Source: SMYC01 sp963578475
Lineage (GTDB): Bacteria > Acidobacteriota > Vicinamibacteria > Marinacidobacterales > SMYC01
Assembly (NCBI GenBank): GCA_963578475.1
Contig: CAUZCL010000008.1
Span: 70,562-134,561, forward strand
Direction of reading: 5' to 3'
Length of the DNA: 64,000 nucleotides
Part shown: positions 24,927-33,746 of the stretch, in pieces
Numbering within the stretch: position 1 is the stretch's first letter
How the letters are laid out: each line of letters begins with the position of its first letter
Translations under genes and position numbers: made by a program
The notes under the pieces: model-generated
The model's database searches: none
What the model saw: the letters and a program-made list of their open reading frames with translations, nothing else
Told to the model about the DNA's origin: nothing

Positions 24927-26032
24927 AACGCTACGCCGCCTACGATCCTCCGGAATATCAGAACTGGCGTCCCGATCCCGCCGTCATGGAAGAGTTCCGG
25001 ACGCGCGTGATGCAGGACCCGACCCGCCGGAGTGTCGTATCCGCACTGACGCCGCCGCAACACCTCCGGCTCTACAAGGGTCTCGTACGTAATCGACTCC
25101 ACGACATCGCGCTCAAGCGATGGGTCCGTCAGGGTGTCATCTCGAAAGCCTGGCTCGGAACGGGGGAAGAGGCCACGACTATCGGTGCGGTCCATGCACT
25201 CCAAAAAGGCGACATGGTCGGTCCGATGATCCGAAACGCCGGTGCGTGTCATGAAATGGGCATGTCGATTGCGGACATGCTGCGCGCATATCTGGGCACG
25301 GAAGACTCGCCCTCGCGAGGCCGTGATATTCACTTCGGTGACTTGGTGAACGGTGTCGTCGCGCCCATCAGCATGGTCGGCGCGCTCGTTCCGGTTTGCG
25401 CTGGCCTAGCTCTGTCGTTCAAGCTTCAGAAAAAAGAGAATATCGCGCTCACATGGGTGGGTGACGGCACCACCTGCACTACTGCATTTCACGAAGGGAT
25501 GATGTGCGCGAAATCATTGTCGCTGCCCCTCGTCGTCTTCGTGCAGGACAATCAGATAGCCCTCGGAACGCCGCGCGAGAGCCATAGCGCGGCGCCCATG
25601 GGACGGGTGGCAACAATTTATGCGGCGACGAAATACATTTGCAACGGCAACAACGTTCTCGACGTCTATGCGACGACCGCGCTCGCGGCGGAGCTCGCTC
25701 GTCTCGGCGAGGGTCCGATCGTAGTGACCGCCAAAACCTTCCGCATGGGCGGCCACGCCACCCATGACGAGGGAGAGTCCCGGAAGATTCTCCGTGAAGA
25801 GGCTTTCGCTTACTGGGGCAAGCGGGACCCGATCGGCATGTATGAGACATTTCTTGCCGAGTCCGATCTCGAGCTCGCGACCGATCTCTCGAACCGCGAA
25901 GTCCTCGAGCAGGCGGAGCAAGAGGTTCACGAGGAGGTCGAGGAAGCGGCGCGGCAAGCTCTCGAAAGCTCGAAGCACTCGATCCCGAATCCCGCCGAGC
26001 AACAGCTCGGTGTTTTTGCTGGAGTTTCATGA
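24923..26032 (+). CDS. Thiamine-diphosphate-dependent 2-oxoacid dehydrogenase E1 alpha subunit
   Basis: The protein has 369 residues. It shows the E1-alpha pattern: RLYKGLVRNRLHDIALKRWV, the activity-loop region GTGEEATTIGAVHALQKGD, and the ThDP motif from VGDGTTCTTAFHEGMMCAK to VQDN around residues 177-210. The late FRMGGHATHDEGESRKI segment corresponds to the phosphorylation-loop region. E1-alpha normally needs an E1-beta partner to decarboxylate pyruvate or branched-chain 2-oxoacids; no beta gene, E2 or E3 is in the window. The start overlaps the previous gene (ATGA) and the stop overlaps the thioredoxin start (ATGA). The partner may be encoded elsewhere, or this is an acetoin-dehydrogenase-like relative. 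Confidence 0.9.
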   Translation: MKRYAAYDPPEYQNWRPDPAVMEEFRTRVMQDPTRRSVVSALTPPQHLRLYKGLVRNRLHDIALKRWVRQGVISKAWLGTGEEATTIGAVHALQKGDMVGPMIRNAGACHEMGMSIADMLRAYLGTEDSPSRGRDIHFGDLVNGVVAPISMVGALVPVCAGLALSFKLQKKENIALTWVGDGTTCTTAFHEGMMCAKSLSLPLVVFVQDNQIALGTPRESHSAAPMGRVATIYAATKYICNGNNVLDVYATTALAAELARLGEGPIVVTAKTFRMGGHATHDEGESRKILREEAFAYWGKRDPIGMYETFLAESDLELATDLSNREVLEQAEQEVHEEVEEAARQALESSKHSIPNPAEQQLGVFAGVS

Positions 26033-26892
26033 CCGAACAACCCACCAATGTGATCGACGTCACCGACGAGACTTTCGAATCGGACGTGCTGGAGCAATCG
26101 CACCATCTTCCCATCGTCGTCGATTTCTGGGCGGAGTGGTGTGGGCCCTGCCGCGTGCTCGGCCCGACACTCGAGAAGCTCGCTTACGAGGGAAAAGGGA
26201 AGTTCTTGCTCGCTAAAGTCGACACCGACAGCGCTCAGCGGGTGGCGCAGAGTTTCGGTATCCAGAGCATTCCAACGGTGATCGCTTTTCGCGACGGCAA
26301 ACTTGCAGCCAAGTTCTCGGGCGCTCTTCCCGAAGACGCCGTACGCGAGTTTCTCGAGCGCTTGTTGCCGTCACCCACAGACGAAATCGTGGCGGAAGCG
26401 GACAAGCTTCGTGCGTCAGCGCCCGAGCAGGCGGAGCTGCTCTATCTGCGCGCACTCGAAATAGACGACGGTCATGTCGGTGCCCGCATTGGCCTCGCAG
26501 AGATACTGGCCGGGCGCGGCGAGCGTGACGAGGCGCAGGCGATTGTGGGAAACCTCCTGCCAGCAGCCGATGGGGAGGTGGAGCGGATCGCTCAATTGCA
26601 GTCGGAACTAGCGCTCGGAGGCGTCATATCGGAGTCGAGCGAAGAGGAGCTTCGCGAACGGCTCGCGGCAAATCCACGGGACACGAGTGTTTTGATGGAG
26701 CTCGGCCAAGTGCTCGCGGCGAACCGCCGCTATCCGGAGGCACTCGATTCATTCCTTCAAGCGGCCGAGGGCGACCGCGCGCTCGCGAACGGTGAGGCCA
26801 AGAAGCGGATGGTCGAAGTTTTTCATGTCGTCGGTGTCCGAAGCGCACTGGCCGACGACTATCGCAAAAAGCTCAGACGCCTGCTTTATTAA
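26029..26892 (+). CDS. Thioredoxin with C-terminal TPR-like region (CnoX/YbbN type)
   Basis: The protein has 287 residues. Residues about 10-115 are a thioredoxin domain with WAEWCGPCRVLGPTLEKLAY (CGPC active site) and the cis-Pro in QSIPTVIAFRDGKL. Residues about 130-287 are helical, with TPR-like repeats (QAELLYLRALEIDDGHVGAR, LAEILAGRGERDEAQAIV, LMELGQVLAANRRYPEALDS). This is the layout of YbbN/CnoX, a chaperedoxin that holds unfolded proteins and protects them from over-oxidation. YbbN often lacks the first cysteine, but this protein keeps both. It is the last gene of the operon, overlapping the E1-alpha stop by 4 bp. Confidence 0.92.
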   Translation: MTEQPTNVIDVTDETFESDVLEQSHHLPIVVDFWAEWCGPCRVLGPTLEKLAYEGKGKFLLAKVDTDSAQRVAQSFGIQSIPTVIAFRDGKLAAKFSGALPEDAVREFLERLLPSPTDEIVAEADKLRASAPEQAELLYLRALEIDDGHVGARIGLAEILAGRGERDEAQAIVGNLLPAADGEVERIAQLQSELALGGVISESSEEELRERLAANPRDTSVLMELGQVLAANRRYPEALDSFLQAAEGDRALANGEAKKRMVEVFHVVGVRSALADDYRKKLRRLLY

Positions 26893-26904
26893 GAAACCCT
26901 GCGG

Positions 26905-27399
26905 CTATAGCGCGCCGGTCCTGTCACTGCGCGGCAACGTGGCGCTCTCGTTTGCAATACCTCTTGCACTCCAGGCGACCGTGCGTTTCTTCAGCCTCGT
27001 GTCAATTTTCTTCTGCTGTTTCAGTACCTGAACCTGCGTGTCGGCCGAGAGGAACCGATGCGCAGTGTGAATGCCCTCGACCGTGACGGAGAGCTCGGCG
27101 GTGAAGGGCTCGTCGTCATCGAAATAGTTGCCTTCGACACGCACACGCACTTGCTCGGGCAAGAGGACCTTCCGTTCGGCGTAGTAGGTGAACTGGAACA
27201 AACGCTCCGCGGGCATCAGGGAGATCGGGCGGTCGTTCTCGTAGAGGATCCCGTCCGCGAGGTGCTCGCAGAGCTCGAAGTCGATCGGCATGTAGATACT
27301 TCGGTTGAGCAGTTTCCTCGATTTAGCCGCCAAAGGTGTGTTTACGACGGAGGCGAGCAGGAAGACCATCAAGTAGCTCTTTGTTCTGTTTGTTCTCAC
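26905..27399 (-). CDS. Secreted protein of unknown function
   Basis: The protein has 164 residues with a convincing signal peptide (RTNRTKSYLMVFLLASVVNTPLAA). The mature part has an alternating hydrophobic pattern suggesting a beta-sandwich (FQFTYYAERKVLLPEQVRV, RVEGNYFDDDEPFTAELSVT), followed by a basic C-terminal stretch. A ribosome site, GGAGAGTC, lies a few nt upstream of ATG 27399. I do not recognise a family. It is convergent with the thioredoxin operon, with a gap of 12 bp, and is followed upstream by a 335-bp gene-free stretch. Confidence 0.7.
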   Translation of the reverse strand: MRTNRTKSYLMVFLLASVVNTPLAAKSRKLLNRSIYMPIDFELCEHLADGILYENDRPISLMPAERLFQFTYYAERKVLLPEQVRVRVEGNYFDDDEPFTAELSVTVEGIHTAHRFLSADTQVQVLKQQKKIDTRLKKRTVAWSARGIANESATLPRSDRTGAL

Positions 27400-27734
27400 G
27401 GCGACTCTCCTTGGTTGCTATACTCCTGCCGCAAAGAACGTGCCAGAGGCAGGACATCGCTAACCAACAGATACAGCTAACCTTCCGCCCTTTCGGCTCT
27501 GTATCCCATCCCATCACAGCTAGCGCGTTGTAGCGCTTGGCTTGACGGTCGTTCGCGTTTCGGTCACAATGCGCGTGTTGGAGTGATGCAAGTGGCCGCC
27601 AAAACGATTCGACCTACCTTCTGCGGCACCTTCTTCTTCTTTTTTGGCGCCTAGCGCGCCGACGATTACACCACCCACGCCCCCCCTTTTTCGCCGACAG
27701 ATCCGTATGGCTCCTATCCTCGAGAGGACAAGAA
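27400..27734. other. Gene-free stretch between divergent genes
   Basis: These 335 bp separate the divergent starts of the secreted protein (27399 minus) and the aromatic-biosynthesis fusion (27735 plus). Promoters for both must lie here, but no clear -35/-10 pair, tRNA, leader peptide rich in Phe/Tyr/Trp codons, or terminator-antiterminator pair was recognised. AGAGGAC ahead of ATG 27735 is the likely ribosome site. Confidence 0.5.
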
Positions 27735-29801
27735 ATGACTAGAGACAAACGCGACATCCAGCCGGTCCGAGACGCCATCGACAAGATCGATCGAGAGTTG
27801 CTCCGATTGCTCGCTGAGCGTCGCAAACGCAGTATCGAAGCGGCGAAGGTCAAAGAAGTCGAGGCCGATTGGTTCCGGGACAAGACGCGGGAGGAAGAGC
27901 TCATCGCCGACCGTGTCGAGGTGGGTGCGAGTCACGGGCTCGACTCCCACTACGTGACGAGCGTCTTTCATGACGTTCTAGAAGACTCGACCCGTATCCA
28001 AGAAGAGTATTACCAGGACCGTGCCAATGAAGGGCCCGGGTCACTGCGTGTCGCGTTCCAAGGTATCGAAGGTGCGTATAGCCATCTCGCAGCACAAGAA
28101 TATTTCTCGCGGAAGGGCGCCGCCGCGTCTTATCTCGGTTACGCTCAGTTCAAAGACGTGGTCGATACCGTCGAGAAGGGCCACGCGGATATTGCAATCC
28201 TGCCGATCGAGAACACCACGTCGGGCGGCATCACCGACGTTTACGATCTTTTGCTCCACGCGCAGCTATCGATCGTGGGAGAAGTGAAGCTCAAGGTGGA
28301 ACACTGCCTTCTGGCGCTTCCCGACGCAAAACTTTCTGATATCCACACCATTTATTGTCATCCCCAAACCGTGCTGCAGTGCAGCGATTTTCTCACGCGG
28401 ATGCCCCAGTGCAAGATCGAGTACTTCAGCGACACGGCGCTCTCGGGGAAGAAGATCCACGAGGACGGTCTCGTTTCCCAGGCGGCAATCGCCAGTGAAG
28501 AGGCGGCGCGGATCTTCGGGCTCAGTGTCATCGAGCGCAGCATCGCGAATCAACGTGAGAACTACACGCGCTTTCTCGTGAGCGCACGCAAAGCCGTCCA
28601 CGTGGATCCTCGAATCCCGTGCAAGACATCGATCATGATGATGACGGGGAATGAGCCGGGCTCGCTCCTAGACGCGCTTTCAGTGTTCCGGGAGCATGGC
28701 ATCAACCTCACCAAGCTCGAGTCTCGGCCGATCCTCGAGAACCCATGGGAGGAGATGTTCTATCTCGACTTTCAAGGCAATCTGGCCGACGAGAAGATTC
28801 AGAATGGACTCGACGAAGTTACGAGACGCGCTCGTTTCATCAAGGTGCTCGGTTGCTATCCGTCGAAGGACTTACCCGCGCCCGCCAATCAAGCGCTGCT
28901 TTCCGGCCAAAACGATGTGAGCGAGGAAACCGTCGTCGCGCCGATAGCGGCACCGCCGCCGGACGTGCGGAAGGCGAGTGGCTACCGACTGGCGAGCCGC
29001 GAGTACAAAGCCGACGACACCGTCATCGAAGTCAAAGGCATCAGGCTAGGGGGCGACAGCTTGGTAATGATCGCGGGTCCCTGCGCGGTCGAAACGCGCG
29101 AGCAGATCATGACTTGTGCGCGCGAGGTCAAAGAACAGGGAGGACACATTTTGCGGGGCGGATGTTTCAAACCGCGGACCTCTCCTTACAGCTTTCAGGG
29201 TCTCGGCTACGAGGGGCTCGAGATGCTCGTCGAGGCGGGACAGAAATACGGGCTGCCGGTCGTCACGGAAGTTTTGTCACCGGACGATGTTGCCCGAGTC
29301 GCAGAGACGGCGGACATCCTCCAGATTGGCGCTCGAAACATGCAAAACTTCACGCTGCTATCGGAAGTCGGTAGAGTGCGGCGCCCTGTTATGTTGAAGC
29401 GCGGCATGAGCAGCTCGCTCGATGAGCTCCTACAAGCCGCGGAATACATTCTCGCGGGAGGCAACCAGCAAGTGTTTCTGTGCGAGCGCGGCATCCGCAC
29501 GTTCGAGACCGCTACGCGGAACACCCTCGACTTGAGCGCCGTCCCAGTCCTTCGGAGCCGCACTCATTTGCCGATCATCGTCGACCCGTCTCATGCTGCC
29601 GGCAAGCGCGAGCTCGTCGTTCCCCTTGCGCTCGCGAGCAAGACCGTCGGCGCGCACGGCGTCATGGTCGAGATCCACCCGGAGCCCGAGAAAGCGCTGA
29701 GCGACGGTCCCCAAGCGCTACTCTTTCCTCAGTTCAGCGACCTGATGGACCGCCTCTACAATGGCCGGCATAAGACACCGCAGGGATCGCCACGCCAATA
29801 A
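27735..29801 (+). CDS. Chorismate mutase / prephenate dehydratase / ACT / DAHP synthase fusion
   Basis: The protein has 688 residues in four modules. Residues 1-95: AroQ-type chorismate mutase (VRDAIDKIDRELLRLLAERR). Residues 105-285: prephenate dehydratase (VAFQGIEGAYSHLAA, LPIENTTSGGITDVYDLL, with SIANQRENYTRFLV near the TRF site). Residues 295-375: ACT regulatory domain (NEPGSLLDALSVFREHGINL, KLESRPI), the Phe-binding sensor. Residues 430-680: type I-beta (KDO8P-like) DAHP synthase (IAGPCAVETREQI, RGGCFKPRTSPYSFQGLG, PIIVDPSHAAGKRELV). It would catalyse both the first committed step of the shikimate pathway and the two steps from chorismate to phenylpyruvate. P-protein and DAHP synthase-mutase fusions are known; all four modules together is unusual. 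Confidence 0.93.
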   Translation: MTRDKRDIQPVRDAIDKIDRELLRLLAERRKRSIEAAKVKEVEADWFRDKTREEELIADRVEVGASHGLDSHYVTSVFHDVLEDSTRIQEEYYQDRANEGPGSLRVAFQGIEGAYSHLAAQEYFSRKGAAASYLGYAQFKDVVDTVEKGHADIAILPIENTTSGGITDVYDLLLHAQLSIVGEVKLKVEHCLLALPDAKLSDIHTIYCHPQTVLQCSDFLTRMPQCKIEYFSDTALSGKKIHEDGLVSQAAIASEEAARIFGLSVIERSIANQRENYTRFLVSARKAVHVDPRIPCKTSIMMMTGNEPGSLLDALSVFREHGINLTKLESRPILENPWEEMFYLDFQGNLADEKIQNGLDEVTRRARFIKVLGCYPSKDLPAPANQALLSGQNDVSEETVVAPIAAPPPDVRKASGYRLASREYKADDTVIEVKGIRLGGDSLVMIAGPCAVETREQIMTCAREVKEQGGHILRGGCFKPRTSPYSFQGLGYEGLEMLVEAGQKYGLPVVTEVLSPDDVARVAETADILQIGARNMQNFTLLSEVGRVRRPVMLKRGMSSSLDELLQAAEYILAGGNQQVFLCERGIRTFETATRNTLDLSAVPVLRSRTHLPIIVDPSHAAGKRELVVPLALASKTVGAHGVMVEIHPEPEKALSDGPQALLFPQFSDLMDRLYNGRHKTPQGSPRQ

Positions 29802-29819
29802 GAAACGGATGGCTCGACG

Positions 29820-30224
29820 CTAAGTCTTGCGGCTCAACCCGGCAGGGAAGTGGTTCAATTGCAGCTTCGCCGCCGCTTTGTCGGTCATGTCCACGATCGC
29901 CGCCGCGTTGACCCCGACTGCGATCACGATGCACTCGCTGATCTCCTCCTTGGTCGCGCCTTCCTTGAGCGCCTTCTTGATATGCCCCTCGATGCAACCA
30001 TCGCATTTCGCGACCAACGAGCATCCCAACGCGATGAGCTCCTGGCTCTTTGCATCCAAGACCTTCTTGTCAGTGTAGTAGGTCTCTTTGTAGAACTGCG
30101 CGTAGATGTTCTTCAAGCGCGGCTCGATCATCGAGTAAGAGGCCGGGCCCTTCTTTTCGCCAGGGTCGTAGTCAATCCCCGGAATGCTGTCCTTCTTGTT
30201 AGCGACCTCCGAATCGTTCGCCAT
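29820..30224 (-). CDS. AhpD-like carboxymuconolactone decarboxylase family protein
   Basis: I chose ATG 30224, with GGAGG 10 nt upstream, giving 134 residues; a TTG at 30233 is too close to the ribosome site. The helical AhpD/CMD core shows LIALGCSLVAKCDGCIEGHI (CxxC plus downstream His, the AhpD peroxidase site) and KEGATKEEISECIVIAVGVN. Proteins with this CxxCxxxH arrangement relay electrons in peroxide detoxification or act as disulfide reductases. The extra N-terminal 45 residues resemble those of MSMEG-type family members. It is convergent with the aromatic-biosynthesis fusion, 18 bp apart. Confidence 0.9.
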   Translation of the reverse strand: MANDSEVANKKDSIPGIDYDPGEKKGPASYSMIEPRLKNIYAQFYKETYYTDKKVLDAKSQELIALGCSLVAKCDGCIEGHIKKALKEGATKEEISECIVIAVGVNAAAIVDMTDKAAAKLQLNHFPAGLSRKT

Positions 30225-30440
30225 CTGATTCAACCTCCTCTTACAGAAAACCCAAGCTCCCAGGGCGTCGTCATGATACCACGCGGGAAGATTGCACTAA
30301 TGCATACGACGAAAGCGACGCAAAGTTCCTGAATGCAGCAGTTGCGCCGAACCTCGCCGGACGAAAAGATTGACAGGAATGCCAATTCTATTCGACATCT
30401 TGACGTTTATTGGACTGTTCGAGACCGAGCCGCACCACCG

Positions 30441-32837
30441 ATGAAGCTTGCACTTCGGTGGCTCTTCAAACGCCCCGCTTTCGCCGCCGCCGCCATTTCG
30501 AGCTTGGCGCTCGGGATTGGAGCAAATGCCGCCGTCTTCAGCTTGATCGACGCGGTGCTGTTCCGACCGTTTCCCGTCCGTAGCCAGAACGAGCTCGTGT
30601 TGCTTCGCTCGCAGCGAGGTGTCGAGGTTCCCACAAAGGTCTCGCTGCCCGACTATCGCGATTTCCGCGAAGGCCAAGAGGTTTGCACGGATATTCTCGC
30701 GCATGCGCGGTTCGACTTCAGCATTCGTGCGGGGGAGCGCACGGAGCGCGTCGCGGGTGAGCTCGTCTCGTGGAATTATCTCGACGTCCTTGGTGTTCCA
30801 GTTTCGTACGGACGCAGTTTGACTCCCGCCGAAGAAGACATCGCGTCACCCGTCGTCATTATCAGCGACCGATTGTGGCGGAGAAGCTTTGGTGAGGATC
30901 TCGACACGGTAGGGAAGATGCTTCTCGTCAACGGCCACTCGCTCACGGTGGTGGGATTGCTCCTCCGCGTTTTTCCGGACTTTATGTCGGCGCCGAAATG
31001 GATCTTTGGATGCCGATGTCGATGCTCGAGACGCTCTGGCCCCGCGTGACCGAGTTTGTCGGCGGTCGCGATCAAGGGGCTGTGACTGTGCTGGGACGGC
31101 TTCGTCCAAGGGTCGGACTGGTCGAGGCGCAAGTCGGCATGCAAACGCTCGCGGCACAGCTCGCGGAAGCTTATCCAGACACGAATGAAGACAAGAGCGT
31201 TCTCGTCGAGTCGTTCGATCGCGCGCGCATCGCCGATCGCGGCGAGGCCGTCTCCTATTTCGGTCTATTATCCGCGGTCGTATTCCTCGTCCTCGTGATC
31301 GCGTGCGCGAACGTCGCTTCACTGCGCCCTGTAGAGCTCGCCGGACGCGACGGAGAAATGGCGATGCGGCGCGCGCTCGGTGCGACCCAGCTCCAACTGG
31401 CCGACAGCTTCTCATGGAGAATCTCGTCCTCTATATGGCGGCTCTCGCCGCTAACCTCGTCGTGGCGCGAATCGCGACCGACATATTCGAGACCTTGACA
31501 TTTTTTTCCGGTCCCGATCGGCACCTTGGACTTGAGGGTCGATCACCGCGTGCTACTCTTCACCGCGCTCCTGGCGATTGTTGGCGGCTTGCTCGCAAGC
31601 GTAGTGCCGATCTTGCGGGCCGGACATGCAGGGCTTCCGGGGTGTGCCGCGTTGCTTGCAAGCAGTCAGCGATCGAAGCTCGTTGGCGGGCTTGTGATCA
31701 TTCAAATCGCCCTTTCATCCGTGCTACTCGTGGGGACGGGATTGCTGTTGCGCTCGCTCCAAAGCACCTATGCGTCGAGCCCGGCTACCGTCTCGACAAC
31801 GTGCTCTTTCTCTCCGTCGACCTTCAGTCGATGGGACCGCGCTACGACGAAACGCGGACGCAGCAGTTCTTCCGCGAAGTCCTCGAGCGCGTCGGGACGA
31901 TTTCAGGCGTTCACAACAGCGCGTGGTCGGCGGACATTCCTTTCGAGCGCATGACCATCGTCACGCTCTTCGTTCCCGAAGCGCTCGACACTTCGGATGA
32001 GCCTGATTGACTCACCGCCGACGCCGATATCGTCACGCCCGGCTACTTGACGACGATGGAAATCCCGCTCTTGCGGGGGCGTGACTTTCGTGAGAGCGAC
32101 GACGAGACCGCTCCCCGCGTCGTGCTCGTCAACGAGACGATGGCGGCGCGCCATTTCCGCGGAGAGGATGCTCTCGGAAAGCGCATCCGTCACAGCGTTT
32201 ATGAGATCGTCGGTATCGTGTCGGACGTGCGCTACGCGGCTCTTTTCGAAGAGCCCGGACCTTACGTCTACTATCCCGTCGCGCAACGATTCTTTCAGAA
32301 CATGAACTTGCACGTTCACGTCGCAGGTAACCCCGCCGCATTCGTTCCCGCGGTGCGCGCCGCGATCGGCGAAGTCGACGACGACCTTCCGATTTTTGAT
32401 GCAAGGCCGCTCTCCGAGGAGCGCGCTATCTCGCTCTCACGACGAAAGACGGCCGCCACACTGCTCGGCCTTTCGGGAATACTCGCCTCGCGCTCACGAT
32501 CCTCGGTACGTACAGCGTGACGGCCTATGCCGTGAGCCAGCGCACTTCGGAAATGGGTGTGCGCATGGCACTCGGCGCCGACCGCGGCGCGATTCTGTAC
32601 CTGGTCCTCGGGCGGGGGAGCGCCCTCATTGGCACCGGTCTCGCCCTCGGGCTCGTTACCTCCGTGGCGCTCGGCAGCCGCATCGAATCTCTCCTTCTCG
32701 GCGTGGGCCGCGACGACGTGGTCGCCTATCTCGGCAGTCTCGGACTTCTGGCGCTGACCGCGGTAGCAGCCTGCTACTTCCCGGCCCGCCGGGCCGCCCA
32801 GATCGAACCGTCCACGGCGCTGCGCCACGATTTCTAG
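30441..32837 (+). pseudogene. MacB/FtsX-type ABC permease, multiply frameshifted
   Basis: The homology runs in order but through several frames. The start KLALRWLFKRPAFAAAAISS has a MacB-type periplasmic core up to about 31000. The next frame (30998-31400) reads ACANVASLRPVELAGRDGEM and MRRALGATQLQLADSF. Another frame (near 31415-31505) reads a transmembrane segment, then 31526-31780 reads IALSSVLLVGTGLLLRSLQ. A further frame contains an in-frame TGA at 32008, and the last frame from about 32500 reads YAVSQRTSEMGVRMALGADR to the stop. This is an orphan permease of the Acidobacteriota-type family of about 800 residues with at least four frameshifts and one stop. No ATPase gene is adjacent. Confidence 0.88.
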
Positions 32838-32850
32838 CCGAGCACTCGGA

Positions 32851-33297
32851 CTAGTCGAGCCTCAACTCTTCCCATCGCACCCGGCCGCCCTGCACGGCAT
32901 CCCGTAATCGCCGCTCGCGCTTCGTCAGATTAGCAGACGGCCCGGTCTTGACTTCCACAAAAACGATCTCTTCGAGCGCATCCTCGTCCAACCCGTCGAA
33001 CACGATGAGGTCCACTGGGGTTCCGAGGAAGCGTACGTCTTTCGGGTTGTAATGGAAATCTCCGAGCCATGGCGCGAGATGCTCGCTCACTTTGCCGGCA
33101 ATGACAGCGCGGCTGCGCTCGACGGCGTCGCGGCGGATCTCGGACTCTGCTTCGAGCTTCCAATGATCGAGAAGCTCGGAGGCGCGGCGCTCGGCACGGT
33201 TTCTGACATCGAGTCGAGTTTGGAGGAGCAGCAGCACGAGCACAGCGATGACGAATACCAGAAACGGCAACAGCCAATCCGTCGAGCTCATCCCCAC
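32851..33297 (-). CDS. Membrane-anchored COG4741-like predicted endonuclease
   Basis: The protein has 148 residues. An N-terminal membrane anchor (WLLPFLVFVIAVLVLLLLQT) is followed by a charged helix and a compact domain with FLGTPVDLIVFDGL and EIVFVEVKTG. The Asp...ExK pattern fits a PD-(D/E)xK nuclease distantly related to archaeal Holliday junction resolvases (COG4741 group). The biological role is not established; a role in DNA uptake or repair has no support here. Its start overlaps the stop of the CGNR gene upstream by about 10 bp, so the two are coupled on the minus strand. Confidence 0.78.
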   Translation of the reverse strand: MGMSSTDWLLPFLVFVIAVLVLLLLQTRLDVRNRAERRASELLDHWKLEAESEIRRDAVERSRAVIAGKVSEHLAPWLGDFHYNPKDVRFLGTPVDLIVFDGLDEDALEEIVFVEVKTGPSANLTKRERRLRDAVQGGRVRWEELRLD

Positions 33298-33701
33298 CTC
33301 TCGTGATAGCGGCGCGCCTTTGCGCGGTTACCGCACGTGCTCATGTCGCACCAACGACGCGAGCGATTGCGGCTCCAGTCGACAAAGACCCACTCGCAAT
33401 CGTCACCGGCACAAACCCGAAGCCGGGACCGATCCTCGGACGTCAATAGCTCGACGGCCGAGCGCACAATGGCTGCCCGGCCGCCGCCCCCCCACGACAA
33501 ATTGTAGGGACGGGTCTCGAGCCTAGGCGCTCGGTAGGCGGGTGCCAGCTCCCGTCGGAGAGCCTCTCGAGGAGCTTGGCCAGCAGTCCGGCCGCGGGCC
33601 TCCGCACTGAAGATCGCTCGGAGGGCGTCACGCAGCTTGTCCGAACCACTGTCGTTCACGAAATCGAGGCACGCATAGTCTTCTCGCATATAACCGGTCA
33701 A
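33288..33701 (-). CDS. CGNR zinc-finger protein (short form)
   Basis: The protein has up to 137 residues. The C-terminus carries the CGNR zinc finger: LRVCAGDDCEWVFVDWSRNR, then CDMSTCGNRAKARRYHER, with paired cysteines. Full-length relatives have an N-terminal ABATE domain of 100 or more residues and are thought to be stress-response transcription regulators; this version is shorter, keeping only the beginning (YACLDFVND). TTG 33701 or ATG 33689 could start it; neither has a clear ribosome site. It overlaps the COG4741-like gene downstream and is divergent from the remnant starting at 33747. Confidence 0.85.
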   Translation of the reverse strand: MTGYMREDYACLDFVNDSGSDKLRDALRAIFSAEARGRTAGQAPREALRRELAPAYRAPRLETRPYNLSWGGGGRAAIVRSAVELLTSEDRSRLRVCAGDDCEWVFVDWSRNRSRRWCDMSTCGNRAKARRYHERWG

Positions 33702-33746
33702 TTAGTTTATGATGGTTAGCAGCGAAATGCAACAAGGAGGCAAGAA

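Noticed and set aside
26029..26892. YbbN-like thioredoxin as a second selenoprotein
   Set aside because: The active site reads CGPC with two ordinary cysteine codons.
29820..30224. AhpD-like protein as a selenoprotein
   Set aside because: The CxxC site has ordinary cysteine codons and no in-frame UGA.
32008..32010. TGA inside the permease as a recoded codon
   Set aside because: The gene has several frameshifts, no cysteine context exists, and no SECIS-like hairpin follows.
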